From NCBI RefSeq assembly GCF_001514495.1, contig NZ_BCNM01000022.1:1-64000 (forward strand): a stretch of 64,000 bases of DNA, written 5' to 3'. Shown in pieces: positions 17,101 through 24,952 of this stretch; position 1 is the first letter of the stretch; the number at the start of each line of letters is the position of its first letter. The position numbers and the translations under genes were made by a program. The DNA is from Paenibacillus pabuli NBRC 13638. GTDB taxonomy: Bacteria > Bacillota > Bacilli > Paenibacillales > Paenibacillaceae. The notes under the pieces are model-generated. The model did no database searches. It had not been told where the DNA came from and worked only from the letters and a program-made list of their open reading frames with translations.

Positions 17101-17400
17101 CGTGGTATTCGAGTAGGAACGGTGAATAGTGGGGCTGGCAATCCTTCAACAGCGAACGTTAACATTACCGGTAATTCAACGGATTCAGATGGAGTTGCCT
17201 TTGGTCCAGGAAAATATAAAATCAGGGTAGTGTCAGTAGCTAGTGATGTGAAATATACAACCACCCAGTCAGAAGTAGCTACATTTCCCATTCCTGCAGC
17301 TCCTACGGGTACAGACCAAGGAAGCAGCAATACACCTGCGCCAGCATCCAATCCGGATACTGGTAATCCAGCAACTGCTGGAGACACACCATCTTCATAG
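14179..17400 (+). CDS. stalk-domain surface protein with seven Ig/Fn3-like repeats
   Basis: A 1073-residue exported protein. After a signal peptide (hydrophobic VMSALAVSAMLMSALP) comes a copper amine oxidase-like stalk domain (about residues 48-155; VLVPLRSIFEGL and NTMVPIRFVSEAFG), common in Paenibacillus surface proteins. Then follow about seven repeats of roughly 120 residues. The first five carry a DGRDL-x-V-x-F core (for example YGDGRDLKVSF) and a following YRVFVV strand; the last two are diverged. The tail is rich in Pro, Ser, Thr and Gly. No catalytic domain is visible. The start is uncertain: ATGs at 14179, 14188 and 14203 all lack a strong ribosome site. Confidence 0.85.
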   Translation: MKRMGILDMKKAGGRQVKKVMSALAVSAMLMSALPTSVMDAAARISIYINDAELASAQAPVMKGGRVLVPLRSIFEGLDATVKYTNKTKTITASRDDQEVILKLGSKTAYINGEAISLDVPANTIKGNTMVPIRFVSEAFGEKVFWNSRKQRVDIKTTSTPPVDETKYAAWNVYGSVSGSNGDGRDLTVSFTRPSSEKAVSAYRIMLVKTRDVNSFNESAASAVPASNYTSVTPNGSNPRLTLNAQTRDVNGDLLNSNETYRLYVLTVGNSSNSYKNQLAWSSQSLKLNNVKTTVQPVTGLKIADISDYGDGRDLEVNFTQPSTTSNITYYRAFVVKAKDASSFNLTAANNVSSSNSTIIYKGNSTTVKSQLSSSTRDTSGELIKSGTSYVVYIMSVSSNAATADNKLSAVSSSLTLGVNTATAPVITSVRDITDYGDGRDIQVSFNRSSDESKVANYRIFVVRNSVSSSFNLTTASNLSSSLYYTVNKTGNNITTTLPSSMKDTSGYNVTNLQDYRIYVMAVGNQQNGYTNALSFSSGQLRLTTNSNAGVASNIGVADVSDYGDGRDLKVSFTKASDESNVSAYRVYVVRSNIAGSFTLSAANASNNYYQVNKTGGNQSFTLPSNAVDTSGYRIANNVGYRVFVLSVSTSGNSSQNALSSYSSQITLTQNATAAAPTSVTAADIGDNGDGRDLQVTFNRSSNEANVYHYRVFVVKTGNLSGFDLAEANRNSNFKVVNKASGSGNYTLTLNDVKATDGTNIRNDENYRIFVLAVSNTGNSSNVLSTAYADIKLSVTSAVGAVKITDVEVKNEEQAAGDATDVTLRYTEPASKVGIGRYVVMIAPTGSAFDLSMAKNIASAKNSRSVGINGSPALLSNALFDINGQKIEAGKSYTAYILSESSDNKRDSSLASSSEFTINGKKQAPVPVEKATGVTATATTSSIDVSFTKPASETGIARYDIYIVKDTSNTLDNGRGIRVGTVNSGAGNPSTANVNITGNSTDSDGVAFGPGKYKIRVVSVASDVKYTTTQSEVATFPIPAAPTGTDQGSSNTPAPASNPDTGNPATAGDTPSS

Positions 17401-17456
17401 TAATAAAGAAAGTTTAAAGTAAGTTAAGTAGTTCGTTTTGATGAGCGCTAAAAGTA

Positions 17457-17597
17457 GTGGAGGGGACGGAATCGATTCTGAAGAAGCGATAGCGCTCGCC
17501 TTTGTCTCCGAATTTAAACCTTATAGAGGTTGAATCAAATAAATTTGGAGACAACAGCGATCGAAAGAACGATCCGTAACCGAAACGGTCACTCAAA
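17457..17597 (+). repeat. structured intergenic repeat, copy 3
   Basis: The most regular copy of the family. It begins GGAGGGGACGGAATC, then GCGA/TCGC pair, then a long stem TTGTCTCC-GAATTT with AAATTT-GGAGACAA (14 bases, one G-U), enclosing AACCT/AGGTT. It ends with GATCG-AAAGAA-CGATC and ACCG-AAA-CGGT hairpins. It lies about 60 bases after the stalk-domain gene and before its probable terminator. Confidence 0.75.
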
Positions 17598-17629
17598 GAA
17601 AGAATAATCTTATCAATCAGTTTTGTTAA

Positions 17630-17672
17630 CAATCCAGGCTCCCTTTCCATATGAGAAGGGGAGCTTTTTGTT
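17630..17672 (+). terminator. terminator after stalk-domain gene
   Basis: GCTCCC pairs with GGGAGC, extended inward by partial pairing around CATAT, and is followed by TTTTTG. It lies after the structured repeat, so the repeat is probably in the 3' UTR. Confidence 0.75.
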
Positions 17673-17845
17673 ATTATGATCGAAAAGTTGTTCTGTTACC
17701 CGAGTAGTACACGTTAGGTCTAAGGATCGAATGAACTCCATTTTAAAAATCCTGTCACCAAAAAGGTTCCTTTGACCGTTGCTGCAACGGGGCAAGCCGA
17801 GGGATAATAGGAGAAAGAAGAGCATGATCCGAAAGGAATGATGGA

Positions 17846-18739
17846 ATGCTTGCATTGCGCTTGACTGGCCTGCCGGATTCCCGGTTGCCTCTGTATCTGT
17901 ATTGTGTCGGAACACAAGAAGAGAAAGTCCAGTTCAGACCGGATGGATTTCCGGTGTATCAGCTTTTTTTGTTACGCAGCGGCAAAGGGGAATTCAGGGT
18001 TCCAGGCAAGGGAACATGGAGCGTAACAGCGGGGCAGCTGTTCGTGATGGAACCGGGGACGGCACACGAGTATATTCCACATTCCAAAACACATGGGGAG
18101 CTTGGATATATCGGCATTGGTGGAGAGGCGGCGGGGGCGGTGCTTCGGTCGGCAGGACTGCTCCCTATGGGGCCACGAAGATTGTCCGAATTGGAACAGT
18201 TCTGGTCACGCATGACAGATATCTGGCACTCGCTGGGCAGGATGACTGAAATGTGGAACAGCTCAACAATCCTCTACCAGCTTATTCTGGACATGTCACG
18301 GTCCACCCTCCCGCTGCATGATGAGACAGAAGAACGAGAAGCACGGAGTGGGTCATTAACGCGTTCAGAGCGCGAGTCGGAATCGGCCAATGAAGCATTC
18401 ACCCGCGCTGTGTCGCTGATGCACACACACTACCAGGATGATCTGCTGCTGAAGCATGTAGCTGAAGCCGTTGGTTATTCGGTGCAGCACCTGAACCGAT
18501 TATTTCACCAGAGACATGGGGTGACAGGACATCAGTACATGCAGCGATTGCGTTTGCAGAAGGCGTCCGAATGGTTGGACAAACACCCACAAGCAAGTGT
18601 AAGAGAGGCTGCGGAGACGGTTGGTATGGAAGTGAACTACTTTATCCGCATGTATAAGCGAGAATTCGGAGAGACCCCGGGCAAGGAGATCAAGCATCGC
18701 ATTCAGCTCAAAATAATAGAGAAAGATCTTTACCTCTGA
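17846..18739 (+). CDS. AraC family transcriptional regulator
   Basis: A 297-residue regulator with an N-terminal cupin-like sensing half (VYQLFLLRSGKGEFRVPGKG, QLFVMEPGTAHEYIP) and a C-terminal double helix-turn-helix (residues about 195-290; YSVQHLNRLFHQRHGVTGHQY and VNYFIRMYKREFGETPGKE). Such proteins usually control nearby sugar genes, but no carbohydrate operon sits next to it. ATG at 17846 has GGAATGATGGA upstream. Confidence 0.85.
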   Translation: MLALRLTGLPDSRLPLYLYCVGTQEEKVQFRPDGFPVYQLFLLRSGKGEFRVPGKGTWSVTAGQLFVMEPGTAHEYIPHSKTHGELGYIGIGGEAAGAVLRSAGLLPMGPRRLSELEQFWSRMTDIWHSLGRMTEMWNSSTILYQLILDMSRSTLPLHDETEEREARSGSLTRSERESESANEAFTRAVSLMHTHYQDDLLLKHVAEAVGYSVQHLNRLFHQRHGVTGHQYMQRLRLQKASEWLDKHPQASVREAAETVGMEVNYFIRMYKREFGETPGKEIKHRIQLKIIEKDLYL

Positions 18740-18845
18740 TTGAGTGAGATCGACACTTGATATTGTCCCCTCACGAAAGTCATTACTTCCTTTTCACACA
18801 CCATATTCCGTTGTGACTGTGTTGCTGCTCCACAGTGGGCAATAC

Positions 18846-19685
18846 TTATGCTTTCTTCTGTCCGAAGAGTGGTCTCAATGTCGCCAGTCCCACAATCCCG
18901 ATGACGAGACTTATCCACGGAGCCAGCGTAAATACGGGAAGTCTGTCACGCAGCGGATAACCTACGAATAAGACCAGCACAACGATGACGATATAAATGA
19001 CGATTCCGCGAAGGTTGATTTGTGGTCTGGCCGTCTTGTCTGCTCCCTGATCGTCTGGTCGCTCAGCGAGACGACGAAGCATTTCTACCAGTGCAATTCC
19101 GCCAACTGCCGCTACAATTAGCGAGAACAGGCTGATATGGCTAAACGGTTCCGTATCTCCACCTGTCCAGCCGACAAATAGCCCTACACCACCCTGAATC
19201 AGCATGACAAAAGACAAAGCAGCCCAGGAAATCATGGCATACCATTTGGGCGTGCGTCTGATCTGCTCTGGTGTCTCCGAAGATTCGGGTTTATCCGTTG
19301 GATCTTTCTTCTTGGTGGAAGCATTGTGTGTGTTGAATTGGTTCCGTGTACCGGATGCAGCTGTACTTGAAGCTCCGGATGGGTGAACCTTGGCATGGAC
19401 AGCAGTGGCCTCCTGTGTATGCTCTTCAACCCCAAGCTGCGAACGAATATCCTGCTCCAGATCAGGTCCATATAACTCACGAGCAGGCTGTCCATCACGC
19501 TGAGCTTGTACGATGGCTTTTCCTGCATAGAGAATCCATTCCTCCTGCGTTCGCTCGTCAGCAGGTGTATGGCGCGCAATGGTGCTGATCTGGTCGAACA
19601 GCTTTACATGTTCAGGCGTCATTTTACTCATTTCGGTCATTTGGCGATTCTGTATTTCTTTCAACTTTTTATAGGAAATTCCCAA
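18846..19685 (-). CDS. membrane protein of unknown function, four helices
   Basis: A 279-residue protein with a soluble N-terminal half (TPEHVKLFDQISTIARHTPADERTQ) and four membrane helices in the second half (WAALSFVMLIQGGVGLF, LFSLIVAAVGGIALV, VIYIVIVVLVLFVG and WISLVIGIVGLATL). I choose TTG at 19685 because GGGGGAG lies six bases upstream. An alternative ATG at 19784 overlaps the preceding ORF as ATGA but has no proper ribosome site. The family was not identified with confidence. Confidence 0.65.
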   Translation of the reverse strand: MGISYKKLKEIQNRQMTEMSKMTPEHVKLFDQISTIARHTPADERTQEEWILYAGKAIVQAQRDGQPARELYGPDLEQDIRSQLGVEEHTQEATAVHAKVHPSGASSTAASGTRNQFNTHNASTKKKDPTDKPESSETPEQIRRTPKWYAMISWAALSFVMLIQGGVGLFVGWTGGDTEPFSHISLFSLIVAAVGGIALVEMLRRLAERPDDQGADKTARPQINLRGIVIYIVIVVLVLFVGYPLRDRLPVFTLAPWISLVIGIVGLATLRPLFGQKKA

Positions 19686-19780
19686 TGATTGCTCCCCCTG
19701 TCTACACACGTTCTGATCCCCGACGATCTGGAGACCCTGACGGTATTTTAGTATACGGGAAGGGCTATCGTTTCGCAAAG

Positions 19781-19900
19781 TCATTCCTTATAAAACAACT
19801 GTTTGTGATTCGCCCATAGCCATGCGCAGGCCAGAATGACACAGGTGCACAGCAGCACCAGCTTACCGTGACTGCGAATCCATTCCAAGATGTGTTCCAT
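19781..19900 (-). CDS. small single-pass membrane peptide
   Basis: A 39-residue peptide beginning MEHILEWIRSHGK, followed by one membrane helix (LVLLCTCVILACAWLW) and a short basic tail. GAAAGGATTG lies at a good distance before the ATG. It is immediately upstream of the four-helix membrane protein on the same strand, so the two may form an operon. No family was recognised; the call rests on the ribosome site, hydrophobic helix and context. Confidence 0.5.
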   Translation of the reverse strand: MEHILEWIRSHGKLVLLCTCVILACAWLWANHKQLFYKE

Positions 19901-20099
19901 GAGTTCAATCCTTTCACCGGAAGGAATCGAAAGGCAAATGTTGCCTGAGATATATGGTTTATTTTCCCCTTGATCCGCCGTAAATATGCGCAGGGTTGTG
20001 TTCATTTCCAACGATTGTGTGAAGCATGAATAAAGTAGAGCCGAATCCACCACAATAGTAGCATTTCCAACAGAAACCAGGGATTGGAGTGTGCCAGAT

Positions 20100-20327
20100 A
20101 TGGATGAACAATTAACCAGAAAGCTGTTGTTAAACAGTAACTCTCGTGGAGTTAAGGACGAGGTTGTGCCTATGGAAGAGACGCTGGAGGATACTGAATA
20201 TGCCGAAGAATATACAGAAGGCACCTTTCCGTCAGGAAGCTTCTGGGAAGGCTCCAACTCGGCACATGAAGAGGATTGGCAGGGACGGGTGGAGACCCAT
20301 GCGATGTTCCGGCGGAGCTACGAATAG
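20100..20327 (+). CDS. small acidic hypothetical protein
   Basis: A 75-residue, strongly acidic protein (MDEQLTRKLLLNS start, with many Glu and Asp after residue 20). GGAG lies nine bases before ATG 20100; GTG 20091 is a possible earlier start. It runs divergently from the small membrane peptide. No domain was recognised. The opposite strand is also open here, so the call is tentative. Confidence 0.4.
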   Translation: MDEQLTRKLLLNSNSRGVKDEVVPMEETLEDTEYAEEYTEGTFPSGSFWEGSNSAHEEDWQGRVETHAMFRRSYE

Positions 20328-20660
20328 CTGTCTCGCCAGATATTAAGCTCCCAATATCAATACGATCAGGTCACCTTCGACAAGAGACTCGGATGAGCAA
20401 GTTATTCGCCTATCTTCATGTATAAACAAGTTTAGGAATGATTCGAGTCAGCTGCTCTCAGCATGGCTCATTTTTTTTGGGGGAAATTCCGATAAAATGG
20501 TGACAAGCAGCCTCTTGGAAAAGGACATTTCCTCTCGTTGACTTGAGGATCACAGGATGATAATATACTAATATCATCTTAATACACATTAAACTTATCG
20601 GATTTATAGATAATTAACAAAATGAACATGAGCAGGGAAGAATGGAAAGGGGAAATGAGC
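20328..20660 (+). other. upstream region of alpha/beta hydrolase gene
   Basis: About 330 bases without a gene. It holds the sigma-A-like promoter and operator palindrome described separately at 20538-20578; nothing else with clear structure was seen in the first 200 bases. Confidence 0.5.
20538..20578 (+). promoter_or_regulatory. promoter with palindrome over the -10
   Basis: TTGACT (20538-20543), a 17-base spacer and TAATAT (20561-20566) form a good sigma-A promoter. A 23-base inverted repeat (20556-20578; arms GATGATAATA and TAATATCATC, one mismatch) covers the -10, the usual place for a repressor. Downstream, AGATAATTAACAAAATG resembles sequence before the MhqA-like gene at about 8865-8880. 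Confidence 0.6.
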
Positions 20661-21491
20661 ATGGAGCGTCAGATCAGTATTCGTCATGGGCAGGAGGAAT
20701 TAACAGCTACGATTCATTATCCGGTTGTGAAAGACATCAAGGAGGAGAATCAACAGAAGCGTGTACCTCTGGCTGTCATTTGCCATGGCTTTGTAGGAAG
20801 CCGGATCGGTGTAGATCGTCTGTTTGTAAAAACAGCTCGTGAGTTGGCCGAAGATGGGTATCTGGTTCTGCGCTTTGATTATATTGGCTGCGGGGAGAGC
20901 AGTGGGGAGTACGGCGCGGAGGGACTGGAGTCCATGATTCTTCAGACGCGCTCCGTGTTGGATTACGCGGTGAATTGCAGTGATGTAGACCCAACCCGTG
21001 TAACGTTAATCGGTCATAGTCTGGGCGGCGCTGTGGCCCTGCTAACCGCGGTTCGAGACAAACGTGTCAAAAACCTGGTAATGTGGTCATCCGTAGGATA
21101 TCCATTCAATGACATCGTGAAGATTACGGGACGGGAAGTTTACGATGAAGGGGTGAAGCAGGGTTCTGCCGATTATCTCGGTTATAAGTTCACGCCGGCA
21201 TTCTTTGAGTCACTCGCTGAGCATCAGCCATTCCAGGAAGCTGTTAAGTTTAACGGGGATGTTCTGGTGGTACACGGCACTTCGGATGAGATCATTCCTG
21301 TAGATTACGCCTTCCTGTATCAAAAGGTACTCTGGATGCGTCAGGAAGGCCGCTGCGACAAGGAGATTATTTTCCAGGGGGATCATACCTTCTCTTCTGG
21401 TAAAGAGCGGGAACAACTGATTACTCGGACGAGAGAATGGCTCGGAGAGCGTCAGAAGATTGAACAGGATTGGCAGCACTGGATGATCTAA
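20661..21491 (+). CDS. alpha/beta hydrolase
   Basis: A 276-residue serine hydrolase with LAVICHGFVGSRIGVDR near the N terminus (oxyanion region), the nucleophile elbow LIGHSLGGAVAL, an acid in VVHGTSDEIIPV and a His in FQGDHTFSSGKE. It resembles feruloyl-esterase/acylaminoacyl-peptidase-like cytoplasmic hydrolases. Of several in-frame starts, 20661 is chosen because AAGGGG lies eight bases before it. The promoter carries a strong operator palindrome. The substrate is unknown; its location near a DODA dioxygenase and DoxX hints at aromatic or quinone stress. Confidence 0.82.
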   Translation: MERQISIRHGQEELTATIHYPVVKDIKEENQQKRVPLAVICHGFVGSRIGVDRLFVKTARELAEDGYLVLRFDYIGCGESSGEYGAEGLESMILQTRSVLDYAVNCSDVDPTRVTLIGHSLGGAVALLTAVRDKRVKNLVMWSSVGYPFNDIVKITGREVYDEGVKQGSADYLGYKFTPAFFESLAEHQPFQEAVKFNGDVLVVHGTSDEIIPVDYAFLYQKVLWMRQEGRCDKEIIFQGDHTFSSGKEREQLITRTREWLGERQKIEQDWQHWMI

Positions 21492-21673
21492 GAGCAATAT
21501 GGATTGAGTATCTTCCTTCCGTGCCGTTGGAACATCACAGGGTCAACATGATCGATCTAAATGGCAACATGGGAGTCCGTAGGGCAACAGATTGGGATGT
21601 CTGCTTGGAAAAGCGCCTTCTTCGGAGTAAAATAGGGGAGTAAGCATCCTATCGTGTCTGGAGGTTGGCAGCA

Positions 21674-22459
21674 ATGACATTACCCGCATTTTTCATTGCG
21701 CATGGTTCTCCCGCTCTTGCGGTGGAGAGCAATGACTACACTCACTTCTTGAAACAGCTTGGAGACAGGCTGCCGGCTCCGAAAGCCATTGTTGTATTTA
21801 CGGCGCATTGGGATTGTCCCGAACCGTCCGTCACAATGGATGATACACATCAGACTCTGCATGATTTTTACGGATTTCCATCTAATATGTATACAAAGGA
21901 TTACCCTGCACCTGGCCAACCAGATATTGCGAATGAAATCTGCGCTTTGTTCGCCCGGAGTAATCTTCCGCATCAACCGATCCGAGGCCGTGGTCTGGAT
22001 CATGGCGTATGGGTACCGCTGTTACACATGTATCCAGAGGCCCAGATTCCTGTAATAGCGGTGTCCGTGGATTCGCTGCGTTCCCCGCAGGAACAGTATG
22101 ATATTGGCCGGATGCTGGAGCAGCTGCGTCATAATGATGTGCTGATCCTTGGCAGCGGTGGAACGGTCCATAATTTGCGCTTGCTTGGGAGTGACGATGA
22201 ACCGCAAGAATGGGCGGTTGAGTTCGATAACTGGATTGGCGAGCGACTCATACAGTGGAATACGAGAGAGCTGTTTCAATATGACAAAAAAGCTCCCCAT
22301 GCTCGCACAGCTGTTCCATCCTATGGAACGGAGCACATTGCACCTTTGTTCTATGCCATGGGTACAGCGGATATGTCGCGTTCTGCCAAACGTCTATTTC
22401 AGTCGTATCCTTACGGTACGCTCAGTTTGAACTGCTGGCAGTTTGGTGACGGCGCGTAA
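21674..22459 (+). CDS. class III extradiol ring-cleavage dioxygenase (DODA/YgiD type)
   Basis: A 261-residue dioxygenase of the 4,5-DOPA/LigB family. Metal-binding His candidates are in FFIAHGSPAL (His10), FTAHWDCPEP and RGLDHGVWVPL; SDEIIPV-type features are absent, setting it apart from the hydrolase upstream. Its relatives open catechol rings using non-haem iron or zinc. GGAGG lies nine bases before ATG 21674. It probably handles catechol-like compounds; the natural substrate is not known. It is followed by a strong bidirectional terminator. Confidence 0.87.
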   Translation: MTLPAFFIAHGSPALAVESNDYTHFLKQLGDRLPAPKAIVVFTAHWDCPEPSVTMDDTHQTLHDFYGFPSNMYTKDYPAPGQPDIANEICALFARSNLPHQPIRGRGLDHGVWVPLLHMYPEAQIPVIAVSVDSLRSPQEQYDIGRMLEQLRHNDVLILGSGGTVHNLRLLGSDDEPQEWAVEFDNWIGERLIQWNTRELFQYDKKAPHARTAVPSYGTEHIAPLFYAMGTADMSRSAKRLFQSYPYGTLSLNCWQFGDGA

Positions 22460-22545
22460 CTTGGAGCAGACAACAGAGCGTATATCGGATCTTGAACATC
22501 TGGTTGTCCTATGCAAAAAAGACAGACGTTTCGTTGAATAGCAAG

Positions 22546-22594
22546 AGAAAAAGGTTTCTGCAGCCAGCATGGTGGGCTGCAGGAACCTTTTTTA
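22546..22594. terminator. bidirectional terminator
   Basis: AAAAAGGTT-T-CTGCAGCC pairs with GGGCTGCAG-G-AACCTTTTTT. With A-runs before and T-runs after, it can end the dioxygenase transcript and that of the convergent small gene. Confidence 0.88.
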
Positions 22595-22623
22595 ACTTGG
22601 GCAACTTTTGTACGATACGTTAA

Positions 22624-22836
22624 CTACTTGCGAATCTCGAAGAGCTCACATGCTGTACGTGAATGATAAGCCAGTTCACTAACACTAGACTGCACAACAA
22701 CCGTGTTATTGTCGAACCGGATAATGACGCCACCGGAGTCAATCTGGTGGTTATCTTTAAAAACACGAACCTTATGCTTCATTTCCATGGCTTCCTGGAA
22801 GTCGGCATCGGTTTCAAGACGGCGCTGGGTTGGCAT
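22624..22836 (-). CDS. small conserved-looking protein of unknown function
   Basis: A 70-residue protein, mostly beta in appearance (KVRVFKDNHQI, GVIIRFDNNTVVVQSSV), which suggests a small barrel like KOW or DUF2187 proteins. AAAGGAG lies eight bases before ATG 22836; an upstream in-frame ATG lacks such a site. Function unknown. Confidence 0.6.
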   Translation of the reverse strand: MPTQRRLETDADFQEAMEMKHKVRVFKDNHQIDSGGVIIRFDNNTVVVQSSVSELAYHSRTACELFEIRK

Positions 22837-22933
22837 GTCATGTACTCCTTTAATTATAATCAATCGATATGTTCATCATAATACGTGTTTCTGTGGATGA
22901 GCAAGCGAGACTGAATACGTAGCTTATGAAAAG

Positions 22934-22973
22934 AACAAAAAAGTTCTGCTCTCCAGGGGGAGAAGAGCAGAAC
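22934..22973 (-). terminator. terminator of DoxX gene
   Basis: GTTCTGCTCT and AGAGCAGAAC form a perfect 10-base stem; on the minus strand it is followed by TTTTTTG. It lies 20 bases after the DoxX stop. Confidence 0.88.
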
Positions 22974-22992
22974 CGAGTGATTCATCGAATGA

Positions 22993-23532
22993 TTAAGCTG
23001 TTTTATGTGTAGGGCTGATCGTTGGTGTGTCTTTAGGCTGGTTGCCTTTATTACGAGTAAACAATCCGCGGAGGTAAGGCATTACCCAACGATCCAGACC
23101 GATCTTACCAGCGTTGGCACCAGCGACCACAAGGAAGATTTCCAACAGAACCAGTTGTGCATTCGTGCTTACAGTTCCCGAGAAGAGGAACGCGAAGTTC
23201 ATGACCATGGCCATCAATGCTGCCAGTGTTGTGAAGCATCCAAGAATGAGGCCCAGACCTACAAGGAACTCACCGAGAGGGATGACGAAGTCGAACAGTC
23301 CTGCATTCGGTACTGCAAATTTCTCAAGGAAGGTTGCCCACCAAGCTTGAACTGCTGGATGATCACCCGTTGCTTTCTCTACAGCTCCAGCAAGGAAGCC
23401 ACCTGCTTCAAATCCGCCTGTCAGTTTGCCCCAGCCGTGTGTCATCCAGTCGTAACCGATATACACCCGAAGTACTGTCAAAATCCACATTGCCACTTTG
23501 TTTTCTCTAAGCCATTGGTTGAAGCTGAACAT
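22993..23532 (-). CDS. DoxX family membrane protein (MhqP-like)
   Basis: A 179-residue protein with four hydrophobic helices (LTVLRVYIGYDWM, FVIPLGEFLVGLGLILG, LAALMAMVMNFAFLFSG, LVLLEIFLVVAGANAG), typical of DoxX. In Bacillus, MhqP is a DoxX protein in the quinone-responsive Mhq regulon, which fits the dioxygenase and hydrolases nearby. ATG 23532 is chosen because GGAG is eight bases upstream; the GTG nine bases earlier overlaps that site. A TTGTGA..TCACAA palindrome lies about 100 bases upstream. Confidence 0.83.
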   Translation of the reverse strand: MFSFNQWLRENKVAMWILTVLRVYIGYDWMTHGWGKLTGGFEAGGFLAGAVEKATGDHPAVQAWWATFLEKFAVPNAGLFDFVIPLGEFLVGLGLILGCFTTLAALMAMVMNFAFLFSGTVSTNAQLVLLEIFLVVAGANAGKIGLDRWVMPYLRGLFTRNKGNQPKDTPTISPTHKTA

Positions 23533-23629
23533 ATAAACCACTCCTTCATGGAATTTAGTGTGTGTTGTTTTTGTTTTTCTAAGTGATCACCTTTGATGTC
23601 TTTATTGTATAGTTCAAAAGTCATCTTGT

Positions 23630-23647
23630 TTGTGATTAAAATCACAA
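23630..23647. promoter_or_regulatory. perfect Fnr/Rex-like palindrome
   Basis: TTGTGATTAAAATCACAA is a perfect 18-base palindrome with an AA centre, 98 bases upstream of the DoxX start. It satisfies the Bacillus Fnr pattern TGTGA-N6-TCACA and closely resembles the Rex pattern TTGTGAA-N4-TTCACAA. It lies between divergent DoxX and yerB-like genes. TAGTTCAAA occurs on both sides (about 23610 and 23650). Confidence 0.55.
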
Positions 23648-23867
23648 TCTAGTTCAAATTTTAAGTAAGGTTTGAGAAGTTCACATTTAGGACTTATTTT
23701 CATGCCCGTATGAAGTTTCATACATAAAATACAGGGTACCAAATGCTCCTCTAATCGAAGACAAATGCGGTAGTGTGTGATTAAATGGAAAGAAATACGT
23801 GAAATGGTTACCTGCATAGAGCAACCACAACTTAGATTTCAGCCATACCGTCCAGGAGGTACATATA

Positions 23868-24935
23868 TTGAAGCAATGGAAATGGAACAAAACGACATCT
23901 GCGGCGTCGCTGCTCATTCTGGCCATGAGTCTGGTGGCTTGTCAGAACAAGGAGATGGTCCAGCTACCAGAGCCGGAGTCCGTTCCTGCACCTGTACAGG
24001 AAGAAACCATAACCGAGGAACCTGCCACGTCACTCTACACAGCACCGCTGACGGGGCTGCCTGCGGATGAAGCCATTACGCGCCGCCCGCTGGCCGTTAT
24101 GATTAACAATGCACCTGCAGCAAGGCCCCAATCAGGTCTGAGTGCGGCCGACATTATTATCGAAGTGCTTGCCGAGGGTGGCATTACCCGATTTATTGCA
24201 ATCTTCCAGAGTGAAGGAGGTACGGAGACGGTGGGTCCTGTGCGCAGTATTCGTCCTTACCTGATCGAGCTTGGCGAGAGTTATGATGGTGTACTGGTTC
24301 ATGCGGGCGGGAGCCCTGAAGCCTATTCCATTTTGCAAAAGCAGCAGAAGCAGCATATGGATGAGATCTCGAATGGCGGCCCCTATTTCTGGCGTTCCTC
24401 CGATCGTAAAGCACCGCATAATCTGTACACGTCATCGGACAAGCTGAGAGAAGGAGCGGATACCAAAGGCTATAGTCACGACTTCAAGTCGCCTGTGTAT
24501 TCGTATAACGAAGAAGGTTCTGCTTCCTCTGGCGAGACGGCCAAGCGATTCGATATTCATTATTTATTGGAGAGTTACCGGGTCACGTATGATTATGATG
24601 AAGTTAGCGGACGATATATGAGATTGGTGAACGGGAAGACAGATCAGGATATGGATAACGACGAACAGATCGGAGCGGCCAATATTATGGTCGTCGGTGC
24701 GAATCATAAGGTGCTCGACAACGTGGGCAGACTGTCCGTTAATCTGGAGCAGGGCGGGGAAGCTATGCTGTTTCAGAAGGGGAAGGTCATTCATGGACAG
24801 TGGGTAAAGAAACCGGGTGATATTATTCGTTTTGTGCAAAATGGGACCGAAATGGCCCTTGTTCCTGGCAAGACCTTTATTTGTATCGTTCCGAATCAGC
24901 CTGACTTTGCAGAGCATGTCGAAATTCAAAATTAA
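23868..24935 (+). CDS. YerB-like lipoprotein (DUF3048)
   Basis: A 355-residue lipoprotein. The signal peptide ends in a lipobox-like SLVACQ (Cys25), so the protein should be anchored to the outer face of the membrane. The DUF3048 core starts at LTGLPADEAITRRPLAVMINN and includes GITRFIAIFQS and GPVRSIRPY. The start is TTG at 23868 with GGAGG nine bases upstream. B. subtilis YerB is the best-known relative; its function is not settled. The gene stands with pur, yerC and dgkB as in B. subtilis, with other genes inserted. Confidence 0.88.
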   Translation: MKQWKWNKTTSAASLLILAMSLVACQNKEMVQLPEPESVPAPVQEETITEEPATSLYTAPLTGLPADEAITRRPLAVMINNAPAARPQSGLSAADIIIEVLAEGGITRFIAIFQSEGGTETVGPVRSIRPYLIELGESYDGVLVHAGGSPEAYSILQKQQKQHMDEISNGGPYFWRSSDRKAPHNLYTSSDKLREGADTKGYSHDFKSPVYSYNEEGSASSGETAKRFDIHYLLESYRVTYDYDEVSGRYMRLVNGKTDQDMDNDEQIGAANIMVVGANHKVLDNVGRLSVNLEQGGEAMLFQKGKVIHGQWVKKPGDIIRFVQNGTEMALVPGKTFICIVPNQPDFAEHVEIQN

Positions 24936-24952
24936 TCCAATTTCAGGAGAAA

